NCBI RefSeq assembly: GCF_003419895.1
Contig: NZ_QPMM01000018.1
Coordinates: forward strand, 1-64,000
From: Chitinophaga silvatica
GTDB lineage: Bacteria > Bacteroidota > Bacteroidia > Chitinophagales > Chitinophagaceae
Reading direction: 5' to 3'
DNA length: 64,000 nucleotides
Of the stretch, positions 52,318-60,596 are shown in pieces. The position numbers and the translations under genes were made by a program. Position 1 is the stretch's first letter. Every line of letters starts with the position of its first letter. The notes under the pieces were generated by a model that saw only the letters and a program-made list of their open reading frames with translations, had not been told where the DNA came from and made no database searches.

Positions 52318-53250
52318 ATGGATAAGATAACAGGGCTGCATCATATAACAGCAATATCAGGCAATGCGAAAAAGAATTTTGATTTTTATACCAGAGTGCT
52401 GGGCTTGAGGTTTGTTAAAAAGACAGTGAATTTTGATGATCCTCTTACCTATCATTTTTATTATGGAGATGAAAAAGGAACTCCGGGTACTATTCTTACA
52501 TTTTTTCCTTGGGAAGATATCATGACAGGCCGCCGGGGTACACATATGGTAACCGAAATAGGTTATGCTATACCTGAAGGCAGTATTGATTTCTGGATTA
52601 AACGATTTGAAAAGGAGAATGTACTTTATAACAAACCTGCCTCCAAATTTGGAGAGGTGTATCTTACTTTTTTAGATCCGGATGGATTAAAAGTGGAACT
52701 TACTGTTCCTGAGTACCCTGATTCCCGCGTTCCCTGGGTTACAAATGAAGTAAGCGAGGAACATGCGACCAGGGGTTTCCATCATGTAACCCTTACACTT
52801 GAAGATATTCAGCCGACAGCCGATATATTGGTTTCGGTATTCGATTATAAACTGGTAAAGAACCATGTAAATCGATACAGATTTGCCAGTCCGGCGGGCG
52901 ATACAGCCAATTTCATTGATTTGGTTGAAGCGAAGGGAGAAGCACGCGGGCATGTTGCCGGAGGTAGTGTACATCATATTGCTTTCAGAATGAAGGACGA
53001 TGAAATGCAAAAACATTATCGTCAGCTGCTGGAAGACCGTGGCCTGGAAGCAACACCACAAATGGATCGTAAATATTTCAGGTCTGTTTACTTCAGAGAG
53101 CCCGGAGGTGTGCTTTTTGAATTGGCAACAGATACTCCGGGTTTTACGGTAGATGAACCGGTGAATGAATTGGGTACGCATCTGATGTTACCTGCACAGT
53201 ATGAACCAATGAGGAAAGAGATTGAAGCGAAACTGGTAAAATTAGGTTAA
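52318..53250 (+). CDS. VOC-family ring-cleaving dioxygenase (MhqO-like)
   Basis: This protein of about 310 aa has two vicinal-oxygen-chelate domains. The first starts with GLHHITAISGNAKKNFDFYTRVLGLRFVKKTVNFDDP, the second with GFHHVTLTLED and later GGSVHHIAFRMKDDEM and YFREPGGVLFELATDTPGF. The pairs of His plus Glu would hold an Fe(II) ion. This matches MhqO/YkcA-type hydroquinone dioxygenases. I start at ATG 52318 (MDKITGLHH). The longer frame from 52267 would run through the hairpin. It lies one base before the hydrolase gene. Confidence 0.87.
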   Translation: MDKITGLHHITAISGNAKKNFDFYTRVLGLRFVKKTVNFDDPLTYHFYYGDEKGTPGTILTFFPWEDIMTGRRGTHMVTEIGYAIPEGSIDFWIKRFEKENVLYNKPASKFGEVYLTFLDPDGLKVELTVPEYPDSRVPWVTNEVSEEHATRGFHHVTLTLEDIQPTADILVSVFDYKLVKNHVNRYRFASPAGDTANFIDLVEAKGEARGHVAGGSVHHIAFRMKDDEMQKHYRQLLEDRGLEATPQMDRKYFRSVYFREPGGVLFELATDTPGFTVDEPVNELGTHLMLPAQYEPMRKEIEAKLVKLG

Positions 53251-53251
53251 T

Positions 53252-53878
53252 ATGGATTTTAAACCAATGAAATATATTTATCAGCCCATTGGCAACAATA
53301 ACGACTATACGTTGCTATTGCTGCATGGAACAGGAGGTGACGAACGTGATATGTTGCCATTGGCTGGTGAATTAGGGAATAAATACAATATTCTGAGTTT
53401 GAGGGGAAATGTAAGTGAGCATGGAATGCCTCGTTTTTTCCGTCGCTTAGCTATGGGAGTTTTTGATGAAGAAGATGTTCATTTCAGAACACATGAAATG
53501 GTTCATTTTTTAAAAGAACTTTCAACCAAAGAAGAATTTGACATAAACAAACTAATTGCAGTTGGCTATTCCAACGGAGCCAATATTGCAGGAGCCGCTT
53601 TAATCCTATACCCTGAACTACTTGCAGGCGCCATTTTATTCAGACCTATGCAGCCGTTAACAGGGCTTGAAGATAGCTTTGAAACTGAGCGTCAGCAACC
53701 TGTATTTATGAGCTCAGGAACACAGGATGGTACTGTAAATCCGGCTGCTACAGCCGCGTATGCTACATTACTTAGTGCCAATGGTTTTAAAGTAAGCAAC
53801 TACAATATTCCTACCGGGCATAATCTGGTGCAACAGGATATTACCTTAGCCGCACAATGGCTAAAAGACAATTTTTAG
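53252..53878 (+). CDS. Alpha/beta hydrolase, carboxylesterase/phospholipase type (MhqD-like)
   Basis: This 208-aa hydrolase has an oxyanion region (LLLLHGTGGDERDMLPLA), the nucleophile elbow GYSNGAN with Ser, Asp in QDGTVNP and His in GHNLVQQD. It is the size of YodD/MhqD and YpfH. The order dioxygenase-hydrolase recalls the MhqR regulon of Bacillus, where both protect against quinones; in this organism that is an inference. It begins one base past the dioxygenase stop. Confidence 0.85.
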   Translation: MDFKPMKYIYQPIGNNNDYTLLLLHGTGGDERDMLPLAGELGNKYNILSLRGNVSEHGMPRFFRRLAMGVFDEEDVHFRTHEMVHFLKELSTKEEFDINKLIAVGYSNGANIAGAALILYPELLAGAILFRPMQPLTGLEDSFETERQQPVFMSSGTQDGTVNPAATAAYATLLSANGFKVSNYNIPTGHNLVQQDITLAAQWLKDNF

Positions 53879-53888
53879 TAAAACAAAT

Positions 53889-54290
53889 ATGGATCAGGAA
53901 ATTAAAGTAACACTCGGTGGACAGCACTATCAGGCTTCCATCGAAACAAGAGGCCATAGATGGCTGGCAGACGAACCTATTGAAGTTGGTGGTGGAGATA
54001 CCGGCCCTGCCCCAGGTGAATTGTTGTTAAGCAGCCTCGGTACCTGTACGGCTATTACCGTTAAAATGTATGCCGACCGTAAGAAGTGGCCACTGGAAAG
54101 CATAGAAGTGGAAGTTAGATTTAACAGTGCGGCCAAACCCGACCCGCTTACAACTGTCATTGATCTGGATATTCATTTTAATGGTAACTTAGATGAGGAG
54201 CAAACAGCCAGATTATTGCAGATTGCAAAGTCCTGCCCGGTGCATAAACTACTAAGCAACCCCATTATTATGAATAATAAATCTGTTTAA
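53889..54290 (+). CDS. OsmC-family peroxidase-like protein
   Basis: This 133-aa protein has the OsmC landmarks GDTGPAPGELLLSSLGTCTAITVKMYADRK (first Cys) and ARLLQIAKSCPVHKLLSN (second Cys), the catalytic pair for reducing hydroperoxides. It is shorter and more divergent than E. coli OsmC. It sits between the hydrolase and the Fe-S protein with 10 and 2 base gaps. Confidence 0.9.
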   Translation: MDQEIKVTLGGQHYQASIETRGHRWLADEPIEVGGGDTGPAPGELLLSSLGTCTAITVKMYADRKKWPLESIEVEVRFNSAAKPDPLTTVIDLDIHFNGNLDEEQTARLLQIAKSCPVHKLLSNPIIMNNKSV

Positions 54291-54292
54291 AA

Positions 54293-54739
54293 ATGGAAAA
54301 AGACATCACTAAGCATTATAGTAACGGTGAAGTTACCATTGTATGGAAGCCAAATGTTTGTGTACATTCTGAAGTATGCTTTCACGGGCTGCCAACAGTG
54401 TTTGATCCGCATAAAAAACCCTGGATCAATGCTGAAGGAGCCGGTACCCAAAACATTGTTGACCAAGTAAAAAGATGTCCATCCGGCGCTTTAACCTATT
54501 TCATGAATAAAGAGGTTACAGCAGCTCATGGCACTGAACCGGAAATTACTGCCGAAAGTATAGTTGAACCCTTACCCAACGGACCGTTGCTGGTATATGG
54601 CAACATCGTTGTGCGAGATGCAAACGGAAAAGAAACCCATAAAAATAAGGTAACGGCATTTTGTCGCTGTGGAGAATCCTCCAATAAACCCTACTGTGAC
54701 GGAACCCATACAAAAATCAATTTCTCTGATAAATCCTAA
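54293..54739 (+). CDS. Iron-sulfur protein: Fer4_19 plus CDGSH domain
   Basis: This 148-aa protein has an N-terminal divergent ferredoxin-like part (about 15-68, with Cys in NVCVHSEVCFHG and RCPSGALTYF) and a C-terminal CDGSH-type zinc-finger-like motif (CRCGESSNKPYCDGTH), which in related proteins ligates a 2Fe-2S cluster. It may sense redox state or donate electrons. It lies between the OsmC and GNAT genes. Confidence 0.88.
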   Translation: MEKDITKHYSNGEVTIVWKPNVCVHSEVCFHGLPTVFDPHKKPWINAEGAGTQNIVDQVKRCPSGALTYFMNKEVTAAHGTEPEITAESIVEPLPNGPLLVYGNIVVRDANGKETHKNKVTAFCRCGESSNKPYCDGTHTKINFSDKS

Positions 54740-54745
54740 CTAATA

Positions 54746-55021
54746 ATGGAAACATTAACGATTCTAAATAACACCGAGCAACATCGCTTTGAAACTGAAG
54801 TAGACGGACAAAAAGCATTCATTGTTTATTCCCTGTTTCCGGGTGGTATTGCGTACATTCATACAGAAGTACCAACAGCATTGGAAGGAAGAGGAATAGC
54901 CGGTCAACTGGCTAAATATGTGTTGGAATATGCAAGAGAAAATCATTTAAAGGTGAAGCCCTTATGCCCCTACGTTCATGCCTATATGAAAAGGCATCCT
55001 GAATATAACGACTTGCTTTAA
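54746..55021 (+). CDS. Small GNAT-like N-acetyltransferase
   Basis: This 91-aa protein is of the YjdJ type: FIVYSLFPGGIAYIHTEVPTALEGRGIAGQLAKYVLEYARENHLKVKPLCPYVHAYMKRHPEY. The acetyl-CoA pyrophosphate loop is GRGIAGQLA. It is often next to CDGSH and OsmC genes in bacteria. The substrate is unknown. It ends the operon with a terminator. Confidence 0.87.
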   Translation: METLTILNNTEQHRFETEVDGQKAFIVYSLFPGGIAYIHTEVPTALEGRGIAGQLAKYVLEYARENHLKVKPLCPYVHAYMKRHPEYNDLL

Positions 55022-55027
55022 TTTTTT

Positions 55028-55054
55028 ACGGATAACGAAACAATCGTTGTCCGT
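55028..55054 (+). terminator. Terminator of the YceI-dioxygenase operon
   Basis: ACGGATAACGA (55028-55038) pairs with TCGTTGTCCGT (55044-55054) with one wobble, followed by seven T. Confidence 0.92.
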
Positions 55055-55075
55055 TTTTTTTATAAATCAACCTCT

Positions 55076-55654
55076 ATGCAACATTTATTAAATATTATTC
55101 AACGCCCCTGGCATTGGTCGATATCCGGCTTTTTGATAGGGCTAACTGTTCCGCTACTATTACTTCTCGGTAATAAAGCTTTTGGAATTTCTTCTTCTCT
55201 GAGGCATATATGTGCTGCCTGTTTGCCTGCTAATATTTCCTTCTTTAAATACGACTGGAAGAAAGAAGCATGGAATTTATTCTTTGTTGCCGGAATAATA
55301 ATCGGTGGCTTCATTGCAGCAAATTATCTTCAGGATGGCAGTGATATTACAGTTGCTGCACCTACTAAGGAAAGGCTTGCTAATTATGGGATTCGGGATT
55401 ATAGTCTCCTATTACCTCATGAGATATTTGAATGGTCTAATATCTTTACCTGGAAAGGACGATTCTTCTTTATGATAGGCGGATTTCTTGTAGGGTTTGG
55501 TACAAGATACGCTGGTGGTTGTACTTCAGGGCATTCTATTATGGGTTTATCTAACCTGCAATGGCCATCACTTGTGGCTACCTGTTGTTTTATGGCCGGA
55601 GGGTTCTTATCTGCCAACATTATTATTCCTTATGTATTTAAATTATTCAGCTAA
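55076..55654 (+). CDS. YeeE/YedE-family sulfur transporter, N-terminal half-protein
   Basis: This 192-aa protein has about five TM helices. The core motif GFGTRYAGGCTSGHSIMGLSNL carries the conserved Cys of YeeE/YedE (TsuA-like) thiosulfate transport proteins. A second Cys motif (RHICAACLPANI) is near the N-terminus. It overlaps its partner by one base (TAATG at 55654). Confidence 0.88.
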   Translation: MQHLLNIIQRPWHWSISGFLIGLTVPLLLLLGNKAFGISSSLRHICAACLPANISFFKYDWKKEAWNLFFVAGIIIGGFIAANYLQDGSDITVAAPTKERLANYGIRDYSLLLPHEIFEWSNIFTWKGRFFFMIGGFLVGFGTRYAGGCTSGHSIMGLSNLQWPSLVATCCFMAGGFLSANIIIPYVFKLFS

Positions 55655-56064
55655 TGAAATATCTCAAATATTTACTTGCCGGAACCTTTTTTGGAATTGT
55701 GCTGGTTAAAGCACAAGTGATCAGTTGGTTCAGAATTCAGGAAATGTTTCAACTCACCTCCTTTCATATGTATGGAGTTATAGGCACAGCTGTGATTACC
55801 GGAATTATCTCCCTACAAATAATAAAGCGTTTTAAGATCAAATCATTTAACGGAGAGCCTATTAAAGTTGCTCCCAAAAGCTTTGATAAAGGTCAGATCT
55901 TTGGCGGGCTTATTTTCGGTATTGGATGGGCTATTACAGGAGCATGTCCGGGGCCTTTGTTTGCACAGATTGGGAGTGGATTTACAGTGGTGATAGTTAC
56001 GCTATTCTTTGCGATTTTAGGCACCTGGGTATACGGATTATTTAGTGATAAGCTTCCTCATTAA
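55654..56064 (+). CDS. YeeE/YedE-family (DUF6691-type) transporter, C-terminal half-protein
   Basis: This 136-aa protein has about four TM helices and the second conserved Cys in GIGWAITGACPGPLFAQIGSG. Together with the preceding gene it makes a full two-repeat sulfur transporter split in two. The substrate may be thiosulfate or sulfane sulfur. A terminator follows at 56107. Confidence 0.88.
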   Translation: MKYLKYLLAGTFFGIVLVKAQVISWFRIQEMFQLTSFHMYGVIGTAVITGIISLQIIKRFKIKSFNGEPIKVAPKSFDKGQIFGGLIFGIGWAITGACPGPLFAQIGSGFTVVIVTLFFAILGTWVYGLFSDKLPH

Positions 56065-56106
56065 AAAACCGATAATACAGCATTTCTTCAGCTTAGTGAA
56101 TAAAGC

Positions 56107-56132
56107 AGGGCTGACCATTAAATGATCAGCCC
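56107..56132. terminator. Bidirectional terminator (YeeE / DUF4142)
   Basis: AGGGCTGA (56107-56114) pairs with TCAGCCCT (56125-56132) around an inner CATTAAATG, between convergent genes. The GGGCTGACCA core is shared with the ndk and FKBP terminators. Confidence 0.85.
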
Positions 56133-56163
56133 TTTAATTGTATTCTCTGCATTCACTAGTTAA

Positions 56164-56739
56164 TCACTTCATTTTTTTCAGTGCTTCTTTCACTGCCTTG
56201 GCAGAATCGAGATGCATTTTTAGTGTTGGTAATGTATTTCCAGCCCAGGCTTTCAAATCTACATCAGTTAAATCTTCTGATGCTTTTTCAAATGCCTTCA
56301 CATCTTTTTCATGGTCATCAACCATCATATCTATATATGATTTATCGAAGTCTTTGCCTGATTTCTTACCTAATTCCTCCATATGCTTTTTAGTTTCTTC
56401 AGATAAATCGGCTGGCAATGTAATATTTTTTTTGCTCGCTATAGATTTTATTTCGTCTTCAAGTCTTGAATGATCGTTTACCATCATAGCCCCAAAAGCC
56501 TTAACACGCTCATTTGTAGCCTTTTCCTGGGCTAATTTACCGAAAGCAACTTCCATCATACTTCCGGTAGCTGCTTCAACAGCAAATTGTGAGGAATGCT
56601 CATCAACTGGCTTAACTACTTCGTTAATATTTTGAGCGCTGTCTGCAGGTGTTTCTGACTGTTTGTTACCACCATTGCCACATGATTGAAGGAACCATAT
56701 CGACAAACAAGCAACAGACAGAATAATTAGCTTTCTCAT
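56164..56739 (-). CDS. DUF4142-domain lipoprotein
   Basis: This 191-aa lipoprotein has a lipobox WFLQSCGN. The DUF4142 helical (ferritin-like) domain covers about 50-185: FAVEAATGSMMEVAFGKLAQEKATNERVKAFGAMMVNDHSRLEDEIKSIA and KSYIDMMVDDHEKDVKAFEKASEDL. His and Glu residues at the DH motifs recall a metal site, but function is unproven. Such proteins are common periplasmic stress-related factors. Confidence 0.9.
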   Translation of the reverse strand: MRKLIILSVACLSIWFLQSCGNGGNKQSETPADSAQNINEVVKPVDEHSSQFAVEAATGSMMEVAFGKLAQEKATNERVKAFGAMMVNDHSRLEDEIKSIASKKNITLPADLSEETKKHMEELGKKSGKDFDKSYIDMMVDDHEKDVKAFEKASEDLTDVDLKAWAGNTLPTLKMHLDSAKAVKEALKKMK

Positions 56740-56913
56740 TGTATTGAATTTTTGGGTTTTAAAATAAAGAATGATTGCGTTGCACCATTCTTTACAAAAA
56801 GGATACCCAGGGATAGCCTAATTAACAAAACACAATACCATAGGGGAAATAGACGGATATACGAAGAAAGGGGATTACCAAAAGGGTTGTAGATAATTTT
56901 TCCCAGAAAGGAG

Positions 56914-56943
56914 ATTGAGGAGATCGTTAGCAATCTCCTCAAT
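56914..56943 (-). terminator. Terminator of the zinc-ribbon gene
   Basis: ATTGAGGAGAT (56914-56924) pairs perfectly with ATCTCCTCAAT (56933-56943), 7 bases past the stop at 56951. The following T tract is weak. Confidence 0.65.
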
Positions 56944-56950
56944 AGTAATT

Positions 56951-58072
56951 TTATTTTTGTGAATATTGATAGATCAGTGCGATGATTACAATAATTGCAA
57001 TAACCAAAGAAGCAATCTTTATCCAACTATAAGGTCTGTCGCCCGTTACTTCACCAGTACAAGCATTAACAACGAAATGATAGAGCTTATCGTTATACTT
57101 GTATGCGCTAATCCACACGGGTAAAAGCAGATACTTTACACCCAGTTTGTTGTAGGTAACCTGATAACGGTCTATTCGCTGTTCATCTCCCCCAATATCG
57201 CTATAGATTTCCTGGCATATTACAGGGTCCATTCGTTTTTTGGCGGTTACCAATGCCTGTTCAACATCTGTTTGATAAACTTCCGCTCTGAAACCGCTCA
57301 GATATCTGCCATCGTATTTCTTCAATTGATCCAGTAGCCAGGGTTCCAGGATCTGAGCCATTTTTAAGGGCAAAGAAGGACTGGCAGAGACCAATACATC
57401 TCTAAAATCATAGGCTACTCTACCAGAAGCCGGATACCAGGCTGTATGTCTTACTTGTCGTGTACGCGTTTCCGTTCTACCATTAACTTGTTCCGTATAA
57501 GTTTCAGTTGTATAGTAGTACTCGCCCCGTTGACCAACATAAGAGGTGTCTGTATCAGTATCGTAGCTCCAGTGCGGAATGTATACCCCTTTAAGTTGCT
57601 GGGATGCTCCGCTCCTTACCTTTTTCACCAGATCAGAAGGAGCAAACCATAATTTGCTCATCCAGTTTCTGAAATATTGTAAGGCTTCAGAATCCTTCAC
57701 CACAAATGGCAGTACATAATGCGGTTGCAGAATGCTGGTAGTTTGAGAGGTATCTACGACCAGCGGAGAGGCACAGAACGGACAGGAATCGGCTGTTACA
57801 TTCGGCAACATGGTTGTAGAAGCTCCGCAACCCGTGCATTTTACAACAACAGCATCCTGGGTAGCGCCGGTGTGATTATGCAGATCGGAAATGAATGACT
57901 CATAATCGACAGGTGCAATCAGCAGCGGATCGGTAGTATCTTCAATCTGATTAACAGTTCCACAATACTCGCATTGCAGGCTGTTGGTACCTGGAGCATA
58001 ATGCAGAATAGCGCCACAATTCTGGCACTTCAGGGTATTGACCGTCTCACTTGTTTTTTCCTCAAAAGACAT
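56951..58072 (-). CDS. Zinc-ribbon membrane protein (YdjG-like)
   Basis: This protein of about 373 aa has zinc ribbons near the N-terminus: LKCQNCGAILHYAPGTNSLQCEYCGT (two CxxC) and VVVKCTGCGASTTMLPNVTADSCPFCASPL (two CxxC). A long soluble middle follows, and a C-terminal TM helix (about 345-368). It resembles B. subtilis YdjG, which with an SPFH protein (YdjI) recruits a PspA-like protein to the membrane. The SPFH gene is the next gene upstream here, and no PspA homologue is in the window. I start at the ATG at 58072. Confidence 0.78.
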   Translation of the reverse strand: MSFEEKTSETVNTLKCQNCGAILHYAPGTNSLQCEYCGTVNQIEDTTDPLLIAPVDYESFISDLHNHTGATQDAVVVKCTGCGASTTMLPNVTADSCPFCASPLVVDTSQTTSILQPHYVLPFVVKDSEALQYFRNWMSKLWFAPSDLVKKVRSGASQQLKGVYIPHWSYDTDTDTSYVGQRGEYYYTTETYTEQVNGRTETRTRQVRHTAWYPASGRVAYDFRDVLVSASPSLPLKMAQILEPWLLDQLKKYDGRYLSGFRAEVYQTDVEQALVTAKKRMDPVICQEIYSDIGGDEQRIDRYQVTYNKLGVKYLLLPVWISAYKYNDKLYHFVVNACTGEVTGDRPYSWIKIASLVIAIIVIIALIYQYSQK

Positions 58073-58157
58073 AGGAATATATTGCCAGAGAAAGAAATTC
58101 ACGCATTAAGCATTGATGCCATTGTGCGTGAACTTCATTCTTCAATTCTATAATTAA

Positions 58158-59276
58158 TTACGGTAAAGGTGGAGGAATAGTTGCCAGAACAGGGGCCAGA
58201 TCAGGCACTGTAGAAGCAGCCGCCCACGCAGCCATACCATTTTTCCAAACCAGTGTTTGTCCGTTAAGGTTTCCGGCAGCAGCTAATTGGCGAAGTTGCT
58301 CCACCTCGAAAGGTCCGTTTTGCTTACCATCAATAGCCACGTAATACGGTCCTACTGTTGGCAATGGCGGAGGAGCTCCGGCCCCACCAGCATTGGCAGC
58401 AGCCTGATTATTATTATTCTGGAAGATATTTCCAACCTGTCCCATCATTGCAGCACCCATACCGGCACCCAGACCAGCGGCTGCCAGTCCGCCGCCTGAA
58501 GGATTTTCGGCTGCTTTTTCCATTGCACTGGCAGCCTGGAATTGTGCATAGGCACCCAGGTTACCAACAATTCCGATGCTGCTACGTTTATCGAGTGCTG
58601 CTTCCACTTCAGGTGGTAAGGAGATATTTTCGATAAGGAACTTGGTAAGTTCAAGTCCGAGTTCATTAAACTCGCTACCTATTTTACCAGTAATCTGCGT
58701 AGATACTTCCTCGTAGTTTGCGGCAAGGTCTAATACCGGAATTTTAGCTTCAGCGATAGCCTCCATACCACGGGAAACGGCGAGGTTACGGAGTTGTTCA
58801 TTGATACCTTCAACAGTAAATTCAGGATTTGTAGCTGCCACTTCTTTCAGGAATTGAGCACCATCTTTTACCCGGAAGCTGTAGCTACCGAAAGCCCTGA
58901 GCCTGAGCGGCCCAAACTCGGCATCTCTAAGCATCACCGGATTTTTAGTACCCCATTTCTGGTTAGTGAACTGGCGCATGCTGATAAAGAAGATATCAGC
59001 TTTAAATGGACTGTTGAATCCATATTTCCATCCCTGCAATGTGCTAAGGATAGGCATATTCTGAGTAGTCAGCGAATACATTCCTGGTTGAAAGACATCC
59101 GCAATCTTACCTTCATTCATAAATACAGCTATCTGAGATTCGCGAACCGTCAGTTTAGCATTCATCTTTATTTCATTCTGGTAGCGGGGAAACTTCCACA
59201 CAATCAAGTCAGATGAGGGGTCTGTCCACTCAATAATATCAATAAATTCATTTCTGAGTTTATCAAATAGTCCCAT
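58158..59276 (-). CDS. SPFH-domain protein with C-terminal GYF_2 domain (YdjI-like)
   Basis: This 372-aa protein has an N-terminal SPFH/band-7-like domain of the 'virion core' type (LRNEFIDIIEWTDPSSDLIVWKFPRYQNEIKMNAKLTVRESQIAVFMNEGKIADVFQPGMYSL), a coiled part, a Gly/Ala/Asn-rich linker and a GYF_2 domain at about 310-358 (YYVAIDGKQNGPFEVEQLRQLAAAGNLNGQTLVWKNGMAAW). It probably assembles membrane platforms with the zinc-ribbon neighbour 85 bases downstream. A TAnnTTTG box lies upstream. Confidence 0.86.
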   Translation of the reverse strand: MGLFDKLRNEFIDIIEWTDPSSDLIVWKFPRYQNEIKMNAKLTVRESQIAVFMNEGKIADVFQPGMYSLTTQNMPILSTLQGWKYGFNSPFKADIFFISMRQFTNQKWGTKNPVMLRDAEFGPLRLRAFGSYSFRVKDGAQFLKEVAATNPEFTVEGINEQLRNLAVSRGMEAIAEAKIPVLDLAANYEEVSTQITGKIGSEFNELGLELTKFLIENISLPPEVEAALDKRSSIGIVGNLGAYAQFQAASAMEKAAENPSGGGLAAAGLGAGMGAAMMGQVGNIFQNNNNQAAANAGGAGAPPPLPTVGPYYVAIDGKQNGPFEVEQLRQLAAAGNLNGQTLVWKNGMAAWAAASTVPDLAPVLATIPPPLP

Positions 59277-59298
59277 AGTTTCAGATTTTATCGTCGCT

Positions 59299-59306
59299 CA
59301 AATTTA
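59299..59306 (-). promoter_or_regulatory. -7 promoter box of the SPFH-zinc-ribbon operon
   Basis: TAAATTTG on the minus strand fits TAnnTTTG, 22 bases before the ATG. Confidence 0.55.
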
Positions 59307-59345
59307 GAGAATTATTTTTTCGAAAAAATGATAATAAAAAGTTAA

Positions 59346-60194
59346 TTAATAACCGATGGAAACCAACCATTTTTCTAGTAGCAATGGCCAGGTTGCCCCG
59401 GCAGCATTATTTGTTCTCAGGCCATAGCCATGCCCTCCTTTGGGATACAGATGCTGTTCCACGTTTACCTTCGCATTACGAAGGGCTGCAGCCATTACCA
59501 AAGCACTATTGGCATAAGGGTCATCGGCCGTTGCAAACAAAAAGGCAGGTGGCGTTTGTGCATCTACCAATAATTCGGGTGTCAATGAATTACCCGGCCC
59601 TTTATCCAGATAAGCCGGATAAATAAGCACTGAGAAATTTGGTTTGGCAGAAGCACTATCTGCTTTATCTACCGGCGTATATGTTGGCTCGTTATACCTG
59701 GTTGAAGCACGGGCAGTAAGACTGCCACCAGCAGAAAACCCCAGCATCCCGATCTTATCGGGATCGAGTTTCCATTCAGCAGCCCTGCTACGTACTATCC
59801 GCATAGCACGCTGGGCATCCTGGAGGGCGCCTGATTCTTTTTTAGGAACCCTGTACTGTAATACAAAAGCGGTATAGCCAAGTTTATTAAGCCATTCAGC
59901 CACTTCATAGCCTTCATGATTAATTGCCAAAATAGCATAACCACCACCCGGACAAATTACAACAGCTTTACCATTTCTGTTTTTTGAAGAAGCCGGGAAT
60001 ACTTCCAGAATGGGGTCGGTAACGTCGGTTAGTCTTACAATATTATTACTGGTATCCGGAGTTACTACCGCAGCGTGTTTGGCGGCGGATTCGTCTGGCA
60101 CTGTATCAGGCCATAAATGGATGGTTGTTTTCTTTTGAGCATTGACTACTACATTCAAACCTAACATCATTAAAATGGTACATAATTGTTTCAT
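59346..60194 (-). CDS. Secreted alpha/beta hydrolase (BD-FAE/acetylxylan-esterase-like)
   Basis: This 282-aa esterase has a signal peptide (cleavage near NVVVNAQ). The oxyanion motif is CPGGGYAIL, the nucleophile elbow GFSAGG, the Asp in FATADDPYANSAL and the His in GGHGYGL. It resembles BD-FAE and acetyl-xylan-type esterases acting on polysaccharide decorations. No glycan gene is adjacent, so the target is unknown. It has its own -7 box. Confidence 0.85.
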   Translation of the reverse strand: MKQLCTILMMLGLNVVVNAQKKTTIHLWPDTVPDESAAKHAAVVTPDTSNNIVRLTDVTDPILEVFPASSKNRNGKAVVICPGGGYAILAINHEGYEVAEWLNKLGYTAFVLQYRVPKKESGALQDAQRAMRIVRSRAAEWKLDPDKIGMLGFSAGGSLTARASTRYNEPTYTPVDKADSASAKPNFSVLIYPAYLDKGPGNSLTPELLVDAQTPPAFLFATADDPYANSALVMAAALRNAKVNVEQHLYPKGGHGYGLRTNNAAGATWPLLLEKWLVSIGY

Positions 60195-60596
60195 AACTGG
60201 AATTTACAAGTATGAACAAATGTAATAAATGTCGGGGGCAGATAAAAGAACAGCCTCCCAAAAGGGAAGCCGTAGTTGCCAATCTAACCGACAGGAAATG
60301 CAGCTCCTGTCCGGTGTCCTTGCTTAATAGTTAAATATGATTGAGATTTCTCTTGTTAAAATGTGTCGACTGTTGCAATAATTGTTCTGACAACATCAGC
60401 TTTAGAAGAATTTGTTCCGGGATGCTGGCAACCGGTTAACTAAGTAAACCGGAGCATAGCAATAAAAAAACTAAACCGCCAGAAGTGCAATCATAAGATT
60501 GTTGTTTCATACATCAACTTTATGACAGCAAAACTAGCGGCTAGAGTGCATTTGTGCTTCAGTAGAAACACTGAATTAGAAAAATCAGGACTGTTA
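60195..60596. other. 402-bp intergenic region with several hairpins
   Basis: It lies between a divergent-leader hydrolase gene and the end of the acyl-CoA dehydrogenase gene. No coding gene is supported. Hairpins include GACAGGA...TCCTGTC (near 60290-60311), CCGGTT...AACCGG (near 60432-60453), and a minus-strand terminator-like CTTCCC/GGGAG stem followed by TTCTTTT near 60245-60272. The last suggests a minus-strand transcript, either read-through from the dehydrogenase or a small RNA. Confidence 0.4.
60217..60224 (-). promoter_or_regulatory. -7 promoter box of the esterase gene
   Basis: TACATTTG on the minus strand, 22 bases before the ATG. Confidence 0.55.
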
